Source: Straminergon stramineum | Lineage: Eukaryota > Streptophyta > Bryopsida > Hypnales > Calliergonaceae | DNA: 64,000 nt | Assembly (NCBI GenBank): GCA_963920665.1 | Contig: OY987272.1 | Span: forward strand, 1,989,001 to 2,053,000 | Direction: 5' to 3' | In this document: piece after piece, positions 1 to 10,000 of the stretch | Numbering within the stretch: the first letter of the stretch is position 1 | Layout: each line of letters begins with the position of its first letter | Program-made: the position numbers and the translations under genes | Notes under the pieces: model-generated | What the model saw: only the letters and a program-made list of their open reading frames with translations | Told to the model about the DNA's origin: nothing | The model's database searches: none

Positions 1-513
1 CGGAAGCGCTATAAGATGACATCTACCCATATCCAATTGAGCAAGACCCTCATCGCTAGTCCACGAATCCAAAGACCCTCGTCTATTACGCCTCTTCGCA
101 AATGGGGCGCAACGCCCAATAAACAATTGAGCTTTGAGAATGACTTGCTCAAAGGCTTCATCATTTGTACGATGTTGTTTCCCGTATTTTCCGAGAACCA
201 CATCAACGTTCCACAATGCATCATGCACCTTGTTCTCCAAACATTTGTCGAAACCCCTCTTCTCCGTCTCATGTTGCCATTGCGGAACGTATAAGGCATC
301 CAACATTCTTTGCGTCATGTCTGCCTTGAATTTGGATGGACACTCCTCTCCATATTTTACATATTTTGTGTCAAGAGACATAGTGGTTTCCGATTCATAG
401 AATTTTGCAATGCATTCGGTCATGAATGTTTTGCATGCATCGGATGGAATTTCCATACTTTCCACCTCTTGTACCACTTGTTTTCCCTTCGCCGCCCTCT
501 TCGATCTTGGCAT
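1..513 (-). CDS. Kinase-like gene, left copy, first 171 codons
   Basis: This is the 5' part of the protein-kinase-like gene that is complete at 30852-32333. It lies inside the left copy of the direct duplication, and the sequence matches the right copy at an offset of 31820. The ATG (complement of 511-513) opens MPRSKRAAKGKQ, a basic start. The frame stays open to the window edge, so the kinase motifs (catalytic loop and DWG) would lie outside the window to the left. Whether this copy is intact cannot be judged from here. Confidence is high that it is the same gene and lower that it is expressed. Confidence 0.7.
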   Translation of the reverse strand, partial: MPRSKRAAKGKQVVQEVESMEIPSDACKTFMTECIAKFYESETTMSLDTKYVKYGEECPSKFKADMTQRMLDALYVPQWQHETEKRGFDKCLENKVHDALWNVDVVLGKYGKQHRTNDEAFEQVILKAQLFIGRCAPFAKRRNRRGSLDSWTSDEGLAQLDMGRCHLIALP

Positions 514-714
514 TGTGATAAATATTTTATACCTGAAATTTGTAACTAAAACTTCAAAGTTCACTACAAAAAATGGCAATAGTGGGGCCCCCAAATAAGA
601 CTTCCGCCTTCCCGAGGAGAGGAACCAATGGAGGACGAACCACCAAGCTCTCCACTCCACACTTGCAAAACACAAGGGGCAAGGCAAAAGTGATTGCGGA
701 TAGGCTGTCCACCC

Positions 715-1075
715 CTCTTATACAGGGCGGACGGCTTGTCCCCGTCCGCCTCGTCGCAGCCGTTCGATCGTTTGGCTGCACTCCGACCGCCTCAAGATGG
801 CCATCCGATTCCGGGGACGGTCTTCCGTCCGCCCCGAGCCAGCGGTCCGACCGTGCGGACGGTCATCTGTCCACCTCGAGCCGACCGTCCGATCAGCAGG
901 ACAATCGGCGTCCGCCAGATGCCCAAATCTGACGACCGGCTTATCGCAGACGACGCAACCTCGTCCGATCGGACGGATGGCAAGCTGTCCGCATGATTGG
1001 ATGGTGTGGATGGCGTGGATGTGGCAGCCCGTTCAGCGACGGCAGACGGATGAAACGAGGCGGACGGAAGAGATG
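715..1075. repeat. CGGAC/GTCCG-rich block upstream of the kinase-like gene (left copy)
   Basis: The stretch is GC-rich and packed with GTCCG and CGGAC pentamers in both orientations, in sharp contrast to the AT-rich sequence from 1080 on. It lies about 200-560 bases upstream of the kinase-like start on the minus strand. Similar blocks precede three other genes in the window. Clustered short motifs of this kind resemble the subterminal repeats of hAT and CACTA transposons, but no terminal inverted repeat could be fixed. Open frames across it (for example 573-932 and 797-1108) are low-complexity by-products. Confidence 0.75.
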
Positions 1076-1079
1076 AATT

Positions 1080-2157
1080 ACACGATCGGAGATTTTCATT
1101 TCTCTTGAACATCTCTAAGTCAAACATAGGTATCATATTCAACATTTCAGTTTCAAACCGAAGTAAGAATCAAGTAAATCATCTATCATGGAAATGAAAA
1201 AAATTATAGAGGAATAGCTGGTCACGTTTGCTTGTTTGAAATACTCTCACCATTGAGATTCTCATGTTTACATAATTCTATCTTAAAATTATTAATGTTC
1301 TAGTATCTATCTTGAATATACTCAACTTATCAATTCTCTTATGAATAAAAACTAAACATCTTTTGGGGGAACTTTTCTTCCTACATTCTCATGCTCTCAT
1401 ATAAATTCTTCGAGTCTTCAATATACAAAATTATAAAATCATACTCACAAGTGGAAATATTTATTGTTTCAATAATTAGAAGCCAAAAATCTAGTCAAGC
1501 AAATAGCAAAATCATTTGTTTCAATCAACTTGAATGCAAATAGCCAAATATCTTACAATCTATGTGGGTTAAGTTTTTGAAATTACTTCTACACATTCAT
1601 AAATTGCTATAGTACAAAATTGTACAATCCGACATGCCAAAAACATTGTTCCTATATTTTCTAGTTCTTTGTAATTGAAATGGCAATTCAAAATCACTAA
1701 ATTGTCTTCGATGGAAAAAAGCCTTCGGACTTCTAGGGTTTAGGGTTCAATTTCTAATAGCAAATGAAACTAAAATGGTGGTTCTCACTATTCTACAAAC
1801 CTCTATTGTATATTTGGGACATCCTTTGCATTTGCAATTCACCTATTCACATTGAATGATTGAAATGAGAAAATTATAGAAAGTGGTCCAATACATTTTC
1901 CATTTTCACAAATACCCATTAACCCATAGTCATACATCAATGGTATTAAATCCTACAAATTATGTGACATAAATATCGCTTTATTAAAATATAAAAATAC
2001 AATGTATTTGTATCAAAATCACAAAAACGTGATTACAACTCGTCAAGAGCATTGTGCTATATTTGTTGCACTCTACCGTCTATGTACATTACAATGAGTG
2101 AACCATACAGTAAAACAAACATAAGATGACTAGAATACCATACTCTACTTAACTACT
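1080..2157. other. AT-rich spacer, no gene seen
   Basis: This spacer separates the CGGAC block from the 3' end of the Gly-Tyr-rich gene. It has no long open frame and no recognisable repeat beyond its match in the right duplication copy. One telomere-like heptamer pair (tagggtttaggg) sits near 1736. Confidence 0.6.
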
Positions 2158-2234
2158 TTACTCGGAATTCGAATCCTTCTTGTCAATTGGGCCTGAAGGA
2201 TGTACCCCAATATATGGTCCACCCCCATAGTTGT
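2158..2234 (-). pseudogene. 3' stub of the zinc-finger/Gly-Tyr-rich gene
   Basis: The last codons of the gene that is complete at 33978-35048, including its stop (complement of 2158-2160), are present. The rest has been replaced by the element that starts at 2235. The stub shows that the duplication originally held at least part of this gene as well as the kinase-like gene. Confidence 0.8.
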
Positions 2235-3646
2235 TGTGGGAACATGAAATTCTAATTTTTTTGGTTTTACTTAGCAGTACTAACCGGATAGCTAGATAAA
2301 AGGTATCTGGATTTGGTTAAGCAACCATAAGGAGCGTAAATAGAAGTGGAAAATAAGATATTGGGAAGATCTACTCAATCCAGGTTCCTGAGAGTGAACG
2401 GATAGGAGCGGATGTTTGACTGGATAGGTGACGGATCGGATACCCTGTAGAAACCAGATCCGGATTAGGTCGTGATGAGGTGGCAATGGGGTCCAACCAG
2501 TATAAATGGACTCGCTTGGCCAGTCGCACCTCTTTTCACTGTTTCATTTTCTAACGCTTTCAAGCTCCTCGTGTCTATCAGCTTCAGCGTTCCATGTCAA
2601 TCACTATTTTGAGTGTTTTTCGCGAGTGTTATAGTGTCCACTAGAGTGTAAGTTTGGTTTCCGGTTGAGATCGAAGAGTGAAGGAAAGGAATGGGATGTG
2701 CGGCTAGCTGAGCGACAGTAAGGTAGAATCGGAGAGGGTTCCGAGTAGCTCGTCCGCAACCATGTTGCAGCTCAAAAGAACTAGAGGTCATGCTAGTTCG
2801 TCGTCAGCAGTAGATGTCAAACTCCGGAAAGTAGTTCCGGTTATCCCTCTGTCAGAGGATACCCGAGCGGAACTCATGGACGACTTGAACTCCATGGGTT
2901 GTATAGGGTTTGCAACCAAGCCCTAGGGTTTCAAGGAGGAGGTTTTTGTCCGGGAACTCTCGAGGAAAGTGTCCAATGAGTGGGACAATATGCTGAGAGC
3001 AGTTTCACCTCTCTGGACAGAAGAGGTCTGGAGGTGAGTTTACAGCTTCCCGCTAGGAGGATTTGGGATGGCCAGCCGAAAGGACGACTTCGTCCGCGGC
3101 AAGTTCGAGGGTGCAGTAAACCCGAAGGACGGATACGCCATAGAGGACTGTAAGGATGAGCGGAACCGCCGACTCCTACAGTTCCTCATTCCGATCCTCC
3201 ATTCGGAAAAGCCAACAAGGGTAACCATTACCCTTGCGAACACCATTTTCAGGGCTCTGAGAGGGGACCGGAAAGTCGACTATTCCCGAATCATTTCCGA
3301 TCTGGTGCTCTACTTAGTTAGTAGAGTTGGAAAGAGTAGGGCAACCCTAGTAAGCCTGTACTTAATGCACCTCTACTAGTCCCATCAACTCCTGAATGAC
3401 AGAGAGGACGAAGTGTGGAAGAATCAGGAAGTAGTGCTGAGATATGGAGAATCAGGATCAGATCGGGAGAGCGAATCCGTTTCTAAACCAAGAGAGGATT
3501 CAGAGTCGGAAGACGAGGAGGTGCCAGTGCCGCTAGTCAAGCGTCACAAGACTACTTCCCCCAATAAACGAGGGACGCCACCTGGGCAGAACGCTCCAGC
3601 TCCGGAAGGGAAACCGAAAGAGAACATCATATTCATTAAAATGGGA
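2235..3646 (+). mobile_element. Gag-like element, copy 1 (TGTGG... family)
   Basis: The sequence from TGTGGGAACATG (2235) to about 2775 matches, at high identity, the reverse complement of 27170-27727. Both copies also share a 3' segment containing catcatattcattaaaatgg that ends around 3646. Both start with TG, as LTR-type ends do. A TATA-like box (2501-2507) precedes the coding region by about 260 bases. The right end is uncertain because the two copies diverge after aaaatgggag and no target duplication was found. The element cuts the left duplication copy. It encodes only a gag-like protein; no protease, reverse transcriptase or integrase is seen. Confidence 0.65.
2501..2507 (+). promoter_or_regulatory. 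TATA-like box of the TGTGG element
   Basis: TATAAAT lies in a stretch conserved between the two element copies (the other is the complement of 27478-27484). It sits about 260 bases before the ATG at 2762, in the position expected for an element promoter. Confidence 0.5.
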
Positions 3647-3658
3647 GTTTTCCATTGA
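2762..3658 (+). pseudogene. Gag-like / plant transposon protein, decayed
   Basis: One reading frame runs from ATG 2762 to the stop at 3656-3658 and is broken by at least three stops: TAG near 2922, TGA near 3035 and TAG at 3377-3379. All three could come from CAG or CGA by C-to-T change. The central part (KFEGAVNPKDGYAIEDC, then LLQFLIPILHSEKPTRVTIT) aligns with the proteins at 8171-10135 and 57185-59129, with the same order of motifs through a ...LY(H/Q) segment. The C-terminus is acidic and Ser-rich, then basic (VKRHKTTSPNKR). It resembles the putative plant transposon proteins found in gag position; that family placement is inference. It is not functional as written. Confidence 0.65.
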
Positions 3659-3938
3659 AATAAGAGTTTTAAAAGTACTATTTATTGTAAATGTGAAAAG
3701 AATCCGTGGTCCCTTGACACTAGAAAGCACAACAATCACATGCAAAACCTCTGAAGAAAAACAAAATTTCAAAACATCATGCAATAAATATGAATTGTAA
3801 TCCAATAAATGAAACATCATAAGCAAATAACAATGTATTATATGTATATTATCAACAAATCCTTGTATACACATGGCCTATTGTAAGTAACATTCCTAGC
3901 AACTAAGTACTTCATCTCTATCAAACGTGTTAGACATT

Positions 3939-4232
3939 GCAAGTAGATTGCTTGAGAAGACAAGGGCATGGTGATTGAAGAATGAAGCAGATGTTGAACT
4001 TTGACTGGATCTAAGCAAGGAAGTTGTAGAAAAACAAATATCCAGACGTCTCTAAGCATTCTCATAAATTGCAATCTTCATAGTTGCTTTAGATTGCCAT
4101 TTATGAAAATGCTTACAGTGACGCTTGCATATTTCTAATTCTACAACTTCCTTGCCTAGATCCAGTCAAAGTTCAACATCCACTTCATTCTTCAATTACC
4201 ATGCCCTCATCTCCCCAAGTAATCTACTTGCA
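3939..4232. repeat. Long imperfect hairpin (foldback), arms about 140 bp
   Basis: The left arm (3939-4076) and right arm (4092-4232) are reverse complements of each other at roughly 85-90% by eye, with a loop of only about 15 bases (4077-4091). The arms share blocks such as gttgaactttgactggatct. No protein explains it. It could be a foldback MITE or a precursor of small RNAs. It lies in a gene-free stretch between the gag-like pseudogene and the FCP1-like gene. Confidence 0.8.
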
Positions 4233-4510
4233 AGACTGCTACAGCCGACAAAGATGAGGTCCCCTAATTTGAATACCCGGTTTGTAATAGATCAAGGACT
4301 GCATTCATTAGTGTAGATACCTTCAACATAGTCTTTAACATCATGTCCTTGAGTATGAGGATTGCAACAATATACAAAAAAATTTCCTATAGATTTAGGG
4401 TATTCGATCCCATGAAGGAAGCCATCCTCGTATCCTACATAGGGTTCTATGTAGTATCTATCATTGCTATCATTTATTTACAAAAACAAAATTTGTCATA
4501 TAGACAACTG
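4233..4510. other. No feature seen
   Basis: This AT-rich stretch separates the hairpin from the last exon of the FCP1-like gene on the minus strand. No gene, repeat or regulatory site could be supported. Confidence 0.4.
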
Positions 4511-5128
4511 TCATGAGTGTGACTTGCTCTTGATTTCCTGAACTGCCTTCAAAGTCTCTGGCCCTCGACTATACCCTGTTTCCATCTTCTCATACTTACG
4601 CCAATAGTCCCGCCGCTGCGCCTCTAATGACTTCCGCTCCCATGCATCCCGAATTAGAGTCGAGTAGCAACTATGAGATACTCCATCGTGCGACCGCTTC
4701 ATTTGCCCCCCTTCAGACAGTGCGTGGTGTCGTTGAATCCAAGGTCCTATATTCGGGAGTGAATGGTGTGTCACAGATGGAACCTTAGACTTCAACACTG
4801 CTGGAGCGACTTGACATCCCAAGTCCTCATAAAGCTTCCTCTAAGGGACTTTGTTGGAGGGTGTCACTGAGGTAGGATGGCCCATAGATCGCAATGGAGA
4901 TGGGGAGCATGAGAGTGGCTGTCATTTCCTTCCACTGGGAGGGCTGTCAACCACACCGTCCTCAACGGGCTTCGGTGAGAAGTCCATCGTGGAATTTGTA
5001 GTAGCTACTGATCCTAGGAAGTTTCCAGTGCTGAGGATTAAGTACTGCCCGTAGTCCCAGATGGAGTCTGTGGACGCTTCGCAAGCAAGTCCACTTCCTA
5101 GGACATGGGTTGTCGGAGTGCCAAGTAT
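4511..5128 (-). pseudogene. Last exon of the FCP1-like gene, with stops
   Basis: A splice acceptor (ttcttatcag before ATACTTGG, complement of about 5129) opens a frame reading ILGTPTTHVLGSG. It joins in phase with the exon ending at 5399. The frame continues to the stop at 4511 but has two internal stops, TGA near 4922 and TAG near 4848, both explicable as CGA or CAG after C-to-T change. The end (RRDYWRKYEKMETGY...LKAVQEIKSKSHS) is charged. No domain is recognised. The intron before it (5129-5398) contains one copy of the palindromic repeat. Confidence 0.5.
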
Positions 5129-5312
5129 CTGATAAGAACTGAAATTAAAACAAAGGTCTATTCAAATACGTAAAAACAAAGAACACACCATGCCTGAGTT
5201 TGCTCGAACATGTATCAAAGGACTAATGTCAAACCAATGTAAATGCAGGAACACTCTTGCATATGTGAAACCAAGAAACAATTTCATTCATAACTATGTT
5301 AACAAATATGTA

Positions 5313-5339
5313 CAATTCAGGTCGTGCCGAGCTGAAATG
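5313..5339. repeat. Palindromic repeat copy in an FCP1-like gene intron
   Basis: caattcaggtcg-tgc-cgagctgaaatg is a degenerate copy of the dispersed palindrome described at 22644-23739. It lies inside the intron between the second and last recognised exons of the FCP1-like gene. Confidence 0.65.
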
Positions 5340-5398
5340 AAAGTCTATTGAAACCATGCCAATCTGAGTTGAGCTCTTCAGGAGCTAAACTAATTTAC

Positions 5399-6190
5399 AC
5401 TAGAAGACGCACGAACTATGTCCATGAGCTTGTTGTATTCTTTTCGATTCCTTTCATCGCATAGCATTCGCCGCCCAATTCTTCTTGGACCGTTTTCCCT
5501 GAATGACTTCAACCCTTGATCGCAAGCGACATGTAGACGCTTAAACCAGGGAAGCAATACTTCAAGTAGAAAAGTATCCCTCGGACCATTTCCCCTATAA
5601 ATCCAAGAGTCTGGTAGAATGACATTATGAGACTTGTTCATTATATGTTTTATTGGGCTGTCGTCCACAATGACAGTATTGATAGCACTAAAGCTCCCTC
5701 TTGAGCCATTGAATAACATATCTAGATTTTTCAAGAACAAGTCTTTATCTGTCCCTAGCTCCTTCAAGGAAGACAACCTTCCGGATCTATCTTTGGTCTT
5801 AATAGTTTGACAAGAGTCTTGCCCAAGAATAAGAAAGGGTCCCACTAAGCCTTGAAAAAGATATTCGCAAATCATCTCAGTGGTGGACTTTTTCATAGAA
5901 CTCCACACCGATATCACTCCAATTTTTCCTATCTCTGAGAGGAAATCGGAGCAAGTGGGTCTCACCCACACAGCCTTTGGTCCCACTAAAGCGGGTTCTA
6001 TGGTTGAGTGCAATCCCGAGGAGTCTCTGAAGTGTTTATGCGACAACCCCTTGGACTTCCAATCTTCGCAAACACATAGAATGCCATTTAGGTCCAAGAT
6101 AACATTGATCCACTTGTCTGCCACCCTGGACCTGAATGGCCGATTGATGCCCTCTGAAGTTCCTCCACGACCAAATGGAGGACCGGATTC
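5399..6190 (-). CDS. FCP1/NIF-type HAD phosphatase-like exon
   Basis: The exon is bounded by an acceptor (gatagcag before GAATCC, at 6190) and a donor (AGT before GTAAAT, at 5399). The domain starts ADKWINVILDLNGILCVCEDW. The usual catalytic motif of this family is DLDxT(L/V); here it reads DLNGIL, so the second Asp is Asn. Motif II is present in IGVISVWSSMKKST and the acidic motif in NTVIVDDSPIKHI, followed by LLPWFKRL, a common end of the fold. The family dephosphorylates proteins such as the RNA polymerase II tail. Loss of the second Asp may impair catalysis, although plant relatives with an Asn here exist as far as I recall. The exon itself has no premature stop. Confidence in the fold is high, in activity low. 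Confidence 0.75.
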
Positions 6191-6350
6191 CTGCTATCAA
6201 ACGGGCGAATGCGTACGTAGTTATAATGCTATACTATCTCATCCCAGACGTATAGCGTAATCACATAAAAACTAGTGCTCACCAAGAAGCATATCGGCAA
6301 TACACACAAGGACCACTCGAAGTATAAATAGACAGAAGACCGAAGCTTAC

Positions 6351-6588
6351 TTGTTTTTTAGAGGATCCGCAAGGTACTGTGAAGGTATCCTGTATCGCTG
6401 TTTTTCGTTCTTGAACGATAGCCACGTTTTGCACTTCAACTCTGGGGGTTGTGCTCTGATGGACTTCATCTTCAGTTATAGAGAGAGGAAATGATAGAGG
6501 ATGTGTTTGTACAGTGGGTGCATACGAAGATGCGGGGACAATTGGCAAACTCAGTGGCCCTACGAATCCAGATTTACGAAATGATACT
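6351..6588 (-). CDS. Upstream exon of the FCP1-like gene
   Basis: A frame runs from an acceptor (ctcacacag before AGTATC, complement of about 6589) to a donor (AAAAAACAA before GTAAGC, at 6351). It joins in phase 0 with the phosphatase exon. It reads SFRKSGFVGPLSLPIV... and then a Ser/Thr-rich stretch with no recognised domain. A first exon was not identified; the region 6589-6785 is AT-rich. Confidence 0.45.
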
Positions 6589-6785
6589 CTGTGTGAGTGC
6601 TATATATTACTGGCTCAGGAATTGAGTTTGAATATATACAATTAAAATTTAAACTCCGATACTCCATAGTTCATTGGTAAACATGTCTCTCCACTGCAAA
6701 ACTCCTAAACCAACACTATATCTACATGTAACACCCTATGATACAAATCAGCTCAAGTCGAGCTAAAACAAATGACATCGAGTGA

Positions 6786-7070
6786 TTATTGAGCCGAACC
6801 TGCTGGTGAACCTTCGCCGGGAACCGTATCTAGTTCGAGTACTACATTGGCTGGTTCCACGAGCAGGTTCGGCTCGGTGCCGGCATCCTCCGTATCTCTT
6901 GGTGTATCTTCAGCCACCTCGTGCACAACAACCTCTGAATTGGTGGCTTCTGTCTTCTCTAACGGGAGAGATGGACCTACATCAGCGTCATTGGTAGGAA
7001 GAGGGTCAGATTCTTGGGCACCAGTAGGAAGCGGCGCAAGCAATGTTGTAGTCTCTTGCGGAACAGACAC
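6786..7070 (-). pseudogene. Gene 1, terminal coding part beyond the 3.5-kb insertion
   Basis: This open stretch (VSVPQETTTLLAPLPTG... to GSPAGSAQ stop) begins exactly at the insertion border. After removing 7071-10561 it continues in frame the reading from the other side (...RSNDSA). It is Pro/Glu/Thr-rich with no domain, and probably a disordered C-terminal tail. Confidence 0.55.
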
Positions 7071-10000
7071 TGTCGTACGCGTAGCGTGCGGTAAATACCA
7101 TTTACAATACCCAAACGTGTAAACTAACTCGAAATATCGTCCCAGGGGATTCTAGTATGTTGTTGCAAGCCTAGGTTATCCGTTTTACCAACTTAAGCTC
7201 TCTCTTTCCGGAATCCAATCCGGATTCACTCTATTTCCGGATTCTGGATCCGTCACTTCACTCACAATTACTGGTTTTTGGTACCTTTGTTTTACCCTCA
7301 GAGGGTCCACCTTTGATTGTGTAAAGGGGTAGAGACTCACCACTCGTATTTCTCACTCTCTCTTCTCTATCAAAACCACAAAACACACGCTTAGACCAAC
7401 TGCTGTATTGGATGGACCGGAAACACTCTCACAACCTTCCGGATGGCTAATCCGGAAAGTAGGTCACACAGATCCGTAACAAGCCTTCTCCACTACAATG
7501 ACAGACCAACAGAAACCAGAACTAAGGTAAGGATTGTAAGTCAGTCACTAAACTGATCCTAGGGTTTGGCTAACCTTCCGGTAAGTGATATGGGGTTTCT
7601 TCCATTGGTGGTTGCTTATCTCTACACGGAACCCTCCCTGGTATTCTGGATCTGCACCCCCACCACTCCTAATCGGATTCCCGTTCGAGGAGTTTAAAGA
7701 CACGTGCTCAAGACCAAATTCACTAGTCTAGACTACGTACAGACGTTCCTCAACACTCAGACCCAAGTCCCCTTAGATCCGGATTCCTCCTTTCCTCCTC
7801 CTCAATTACACTTCATACACTCACAAGGAAACACAAGGAAGCTGGATATATAATAGATCAATCCCTGAGGGTCCACTTGGTGCCTCAGATTAAAATAAGG
7901 ATGACAAAATACAAACTATAACGCTAGGATGGAATGAGAGGCAAACAACCCGCCTCACACTTAAAAACACAAAACAACCCAAAGCCGAAAAGGCCGAAAG
8001 GGCACCCAGAAATCCAAGTGACTACTCACAACCTTCCCGAAAAATCCGGGAAAGGTGAGATCCTACAAATCTGGAACCCGGTCCCACACCTGGAAGTCCA
8101 GATCTGGTTCAAAATCAAAATCCTATCTGCCTAAGAAAAGTCCTAACTACTTCGCCTTCCGCGCTTTCTTCTAGCTGCTCCCGCCTTGACTCGCTAGTGT
8201 TCGCAGAGATGCCCTTGGTGTTGCCTTCGGAGTCGCCTTCATGGGGGTCGACCGTAACGCCACCCGGGTTTGTATCTTCCGGATTTCCGGAGGAGAGTAG
8301 TCGGCTTCTTCCTCATCCTCGTCCTCCGATCCGGTCCGGTATTCCTCCTCCTCAGATTTCTCAATCTGAGTGATCCCCCTTTCAATCTCCTCGCTTGGAG
8401 ACGTCTCATCCAACACGATAGGCTCGATCTCCTTCCTTGGTTGCTGCTGCTCCATCACCATATGTTCAAACTCCTCCGGATGAGAGCGGGCCGGATTCAA
8501 CAACCCCCCGATCCGCTCTATCAATTGGCCACGGGCCTGGGTGTGAGGTGTCGACAGCGGCTCCTTTTCCGGAAGGTTGAAGATTGGGACGGGTGGAGAC
8601 ACCGTAACCTCTAGAGGTGCCAACTCCCGTCTTGTATCCGGCTGCGTGCTAGACTCGGGTGTTGACTTCACGCTCCCTCGGATTGTCTTCTCCAACTGTC
8701 TGGAGAAAGGTTCCGTGGAGTACCGGAGACTCTCCCGCGGAACTTCCGGTTTCGAAGGTAGCAGCATCGAGGCGGTGAGCTTGACGGGTGTCTCCGTGTC
8801 AAAATGTATCTCCGGAAAGTTGGAGAAGTCCATTACTTAGTCGGGGTCGATCCGTCCAAGCAGCTACTTCATCTCCTTGAGTGTGAGCTCCATCCGGGAG
8901 GAGAAGTCCACGAGTATCCGAATGACCTTGGATCCGGTGAGGTGCCCTTCCTCAGTCAACCGGCTCTGGGTTAGAGCCGCCTTCATCACCATATCGGCCG
9001 GCTTGTTTACCAAGCCGGATAAATTCTTCAGCAGTTGGAGGGCTTCCTTCTCCCTTTGCTTCGCTTTAGCCATCTCGCCTTGCGCCCAGTTGAGTCTCGC
9101 TTGAAGATCCGCTTTCTCCTTCTCTAGGGCTACGATCTACTTATCCTTCCGCTCGAGGACTTCCGGATTTGGAAGTTTCTTCAACGCGTCGAGGATGTCT
9201 TCCGGTTCCGTCTTTAGCTCGCGGCCTATCCTCCTGAGCAGATCCGTCAGGCTCTCGTGGTACTCTTGCGCTTGGAGTACCCAGTTGAATCCGGTTTTAA
9301 AGAACCCGGATATGCTTCCTTCCTCTTCTTCCGTGATCCTCTGTTGAGCCAGAAGTTTTCCCCGCGATGTCGGATCCGTGGACTTCCGGTGCCTACGCTC
9401 CAGGGGTTGCTCGTCTTCTTCCGGATCCTCCTCCTCTTCCAATGGCGACTGCGTCGCCGTCACTTCTTCCGTCAATCCGTATTGAAGGATCGTCGCTCCA
9501 GTGTTGTACTCCACCATCTTAGCATTGCTGAGAAGTTCTGCGTGATGGTACAGATGGAAAAGATACGGCCCTATGGGGCTGGTCTTTCCCTTTCCCAAGT
9601 TGGCGGCAAGCTTTGCGACTACGGATCCAATCACCTTGCCCCAACTGACTGGTCTACCTTCAAATGCACCAAATATGGTGTTTGCTACCGTAACCGTAAC
9701 TCGGGTAGGCTTTTCTGGATACAGGATGGGAATCTAGAACTCTAGTACATGCCTCTGCCTTGCATCCAGGCAGTCACTAATTGCATACCCTTCCTTAGAA
9801 TGGGCAGCGTTCTTGAACTTCCCGACTGCAAACTTGTTTGTCCATGACGCTAAACCGGATCCCTTCTTTGGAAATCCGTAAACTCTAGCCCAGACGTCAT
9901 CAGTCCAAGTTTGAGGCCTTCCTCTCACTATCAACTCATACTGGTTGGAAGCACCTACTATCAACTCTTGGATCATCTGGTCATTCTTTACGGTCCACAG

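Larger units (their letters stand above)
1..2234. repeat. Direct duplication, left copy (pairs with 31821-34054)
   Basis: The segment is nearly identical base for base to 31821-34054 with no net length difference. I noticed only a couple of substitutions, for example near 1372 (C versus T) and near 1963 (T versus C). The copy starts before the window. It ends abruptly at 2234, where an element starting TGTGGGAACATG follows, while the right copy continues into the zinc-finger/Gly-Tyr-rich gene. It contains the 5' part of the kinase-like gene, a CGGAC-rich block, an AT-rich spacer and the last codons (2158-2234, minus) of the Gly-Tyr-rich gene. Confidence 0.95.

Noticed and set aside
573..1145. 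Overlapping open frames on both strands in the CGGAC block (repeated at 32393-32965)
   Set aside because: GC-rich short repeats keep all frames open. The translations are Arg/Pro/Ser-rich, without domain or codon signature, and identical in the duplicate because the DNA is.
4125..4316. Small plus-strand frame over the hairpin
   Set aside because: It is a by-product of the inverted repeat and has no protein-like signal.
8270..9745. Plus-strand frames opposite the gag-like gene of element A (and 57551-58875 in element B)
   Set aside because: They are shadows of the minus-strand gene. The minus frames are the ones conserved between copies.
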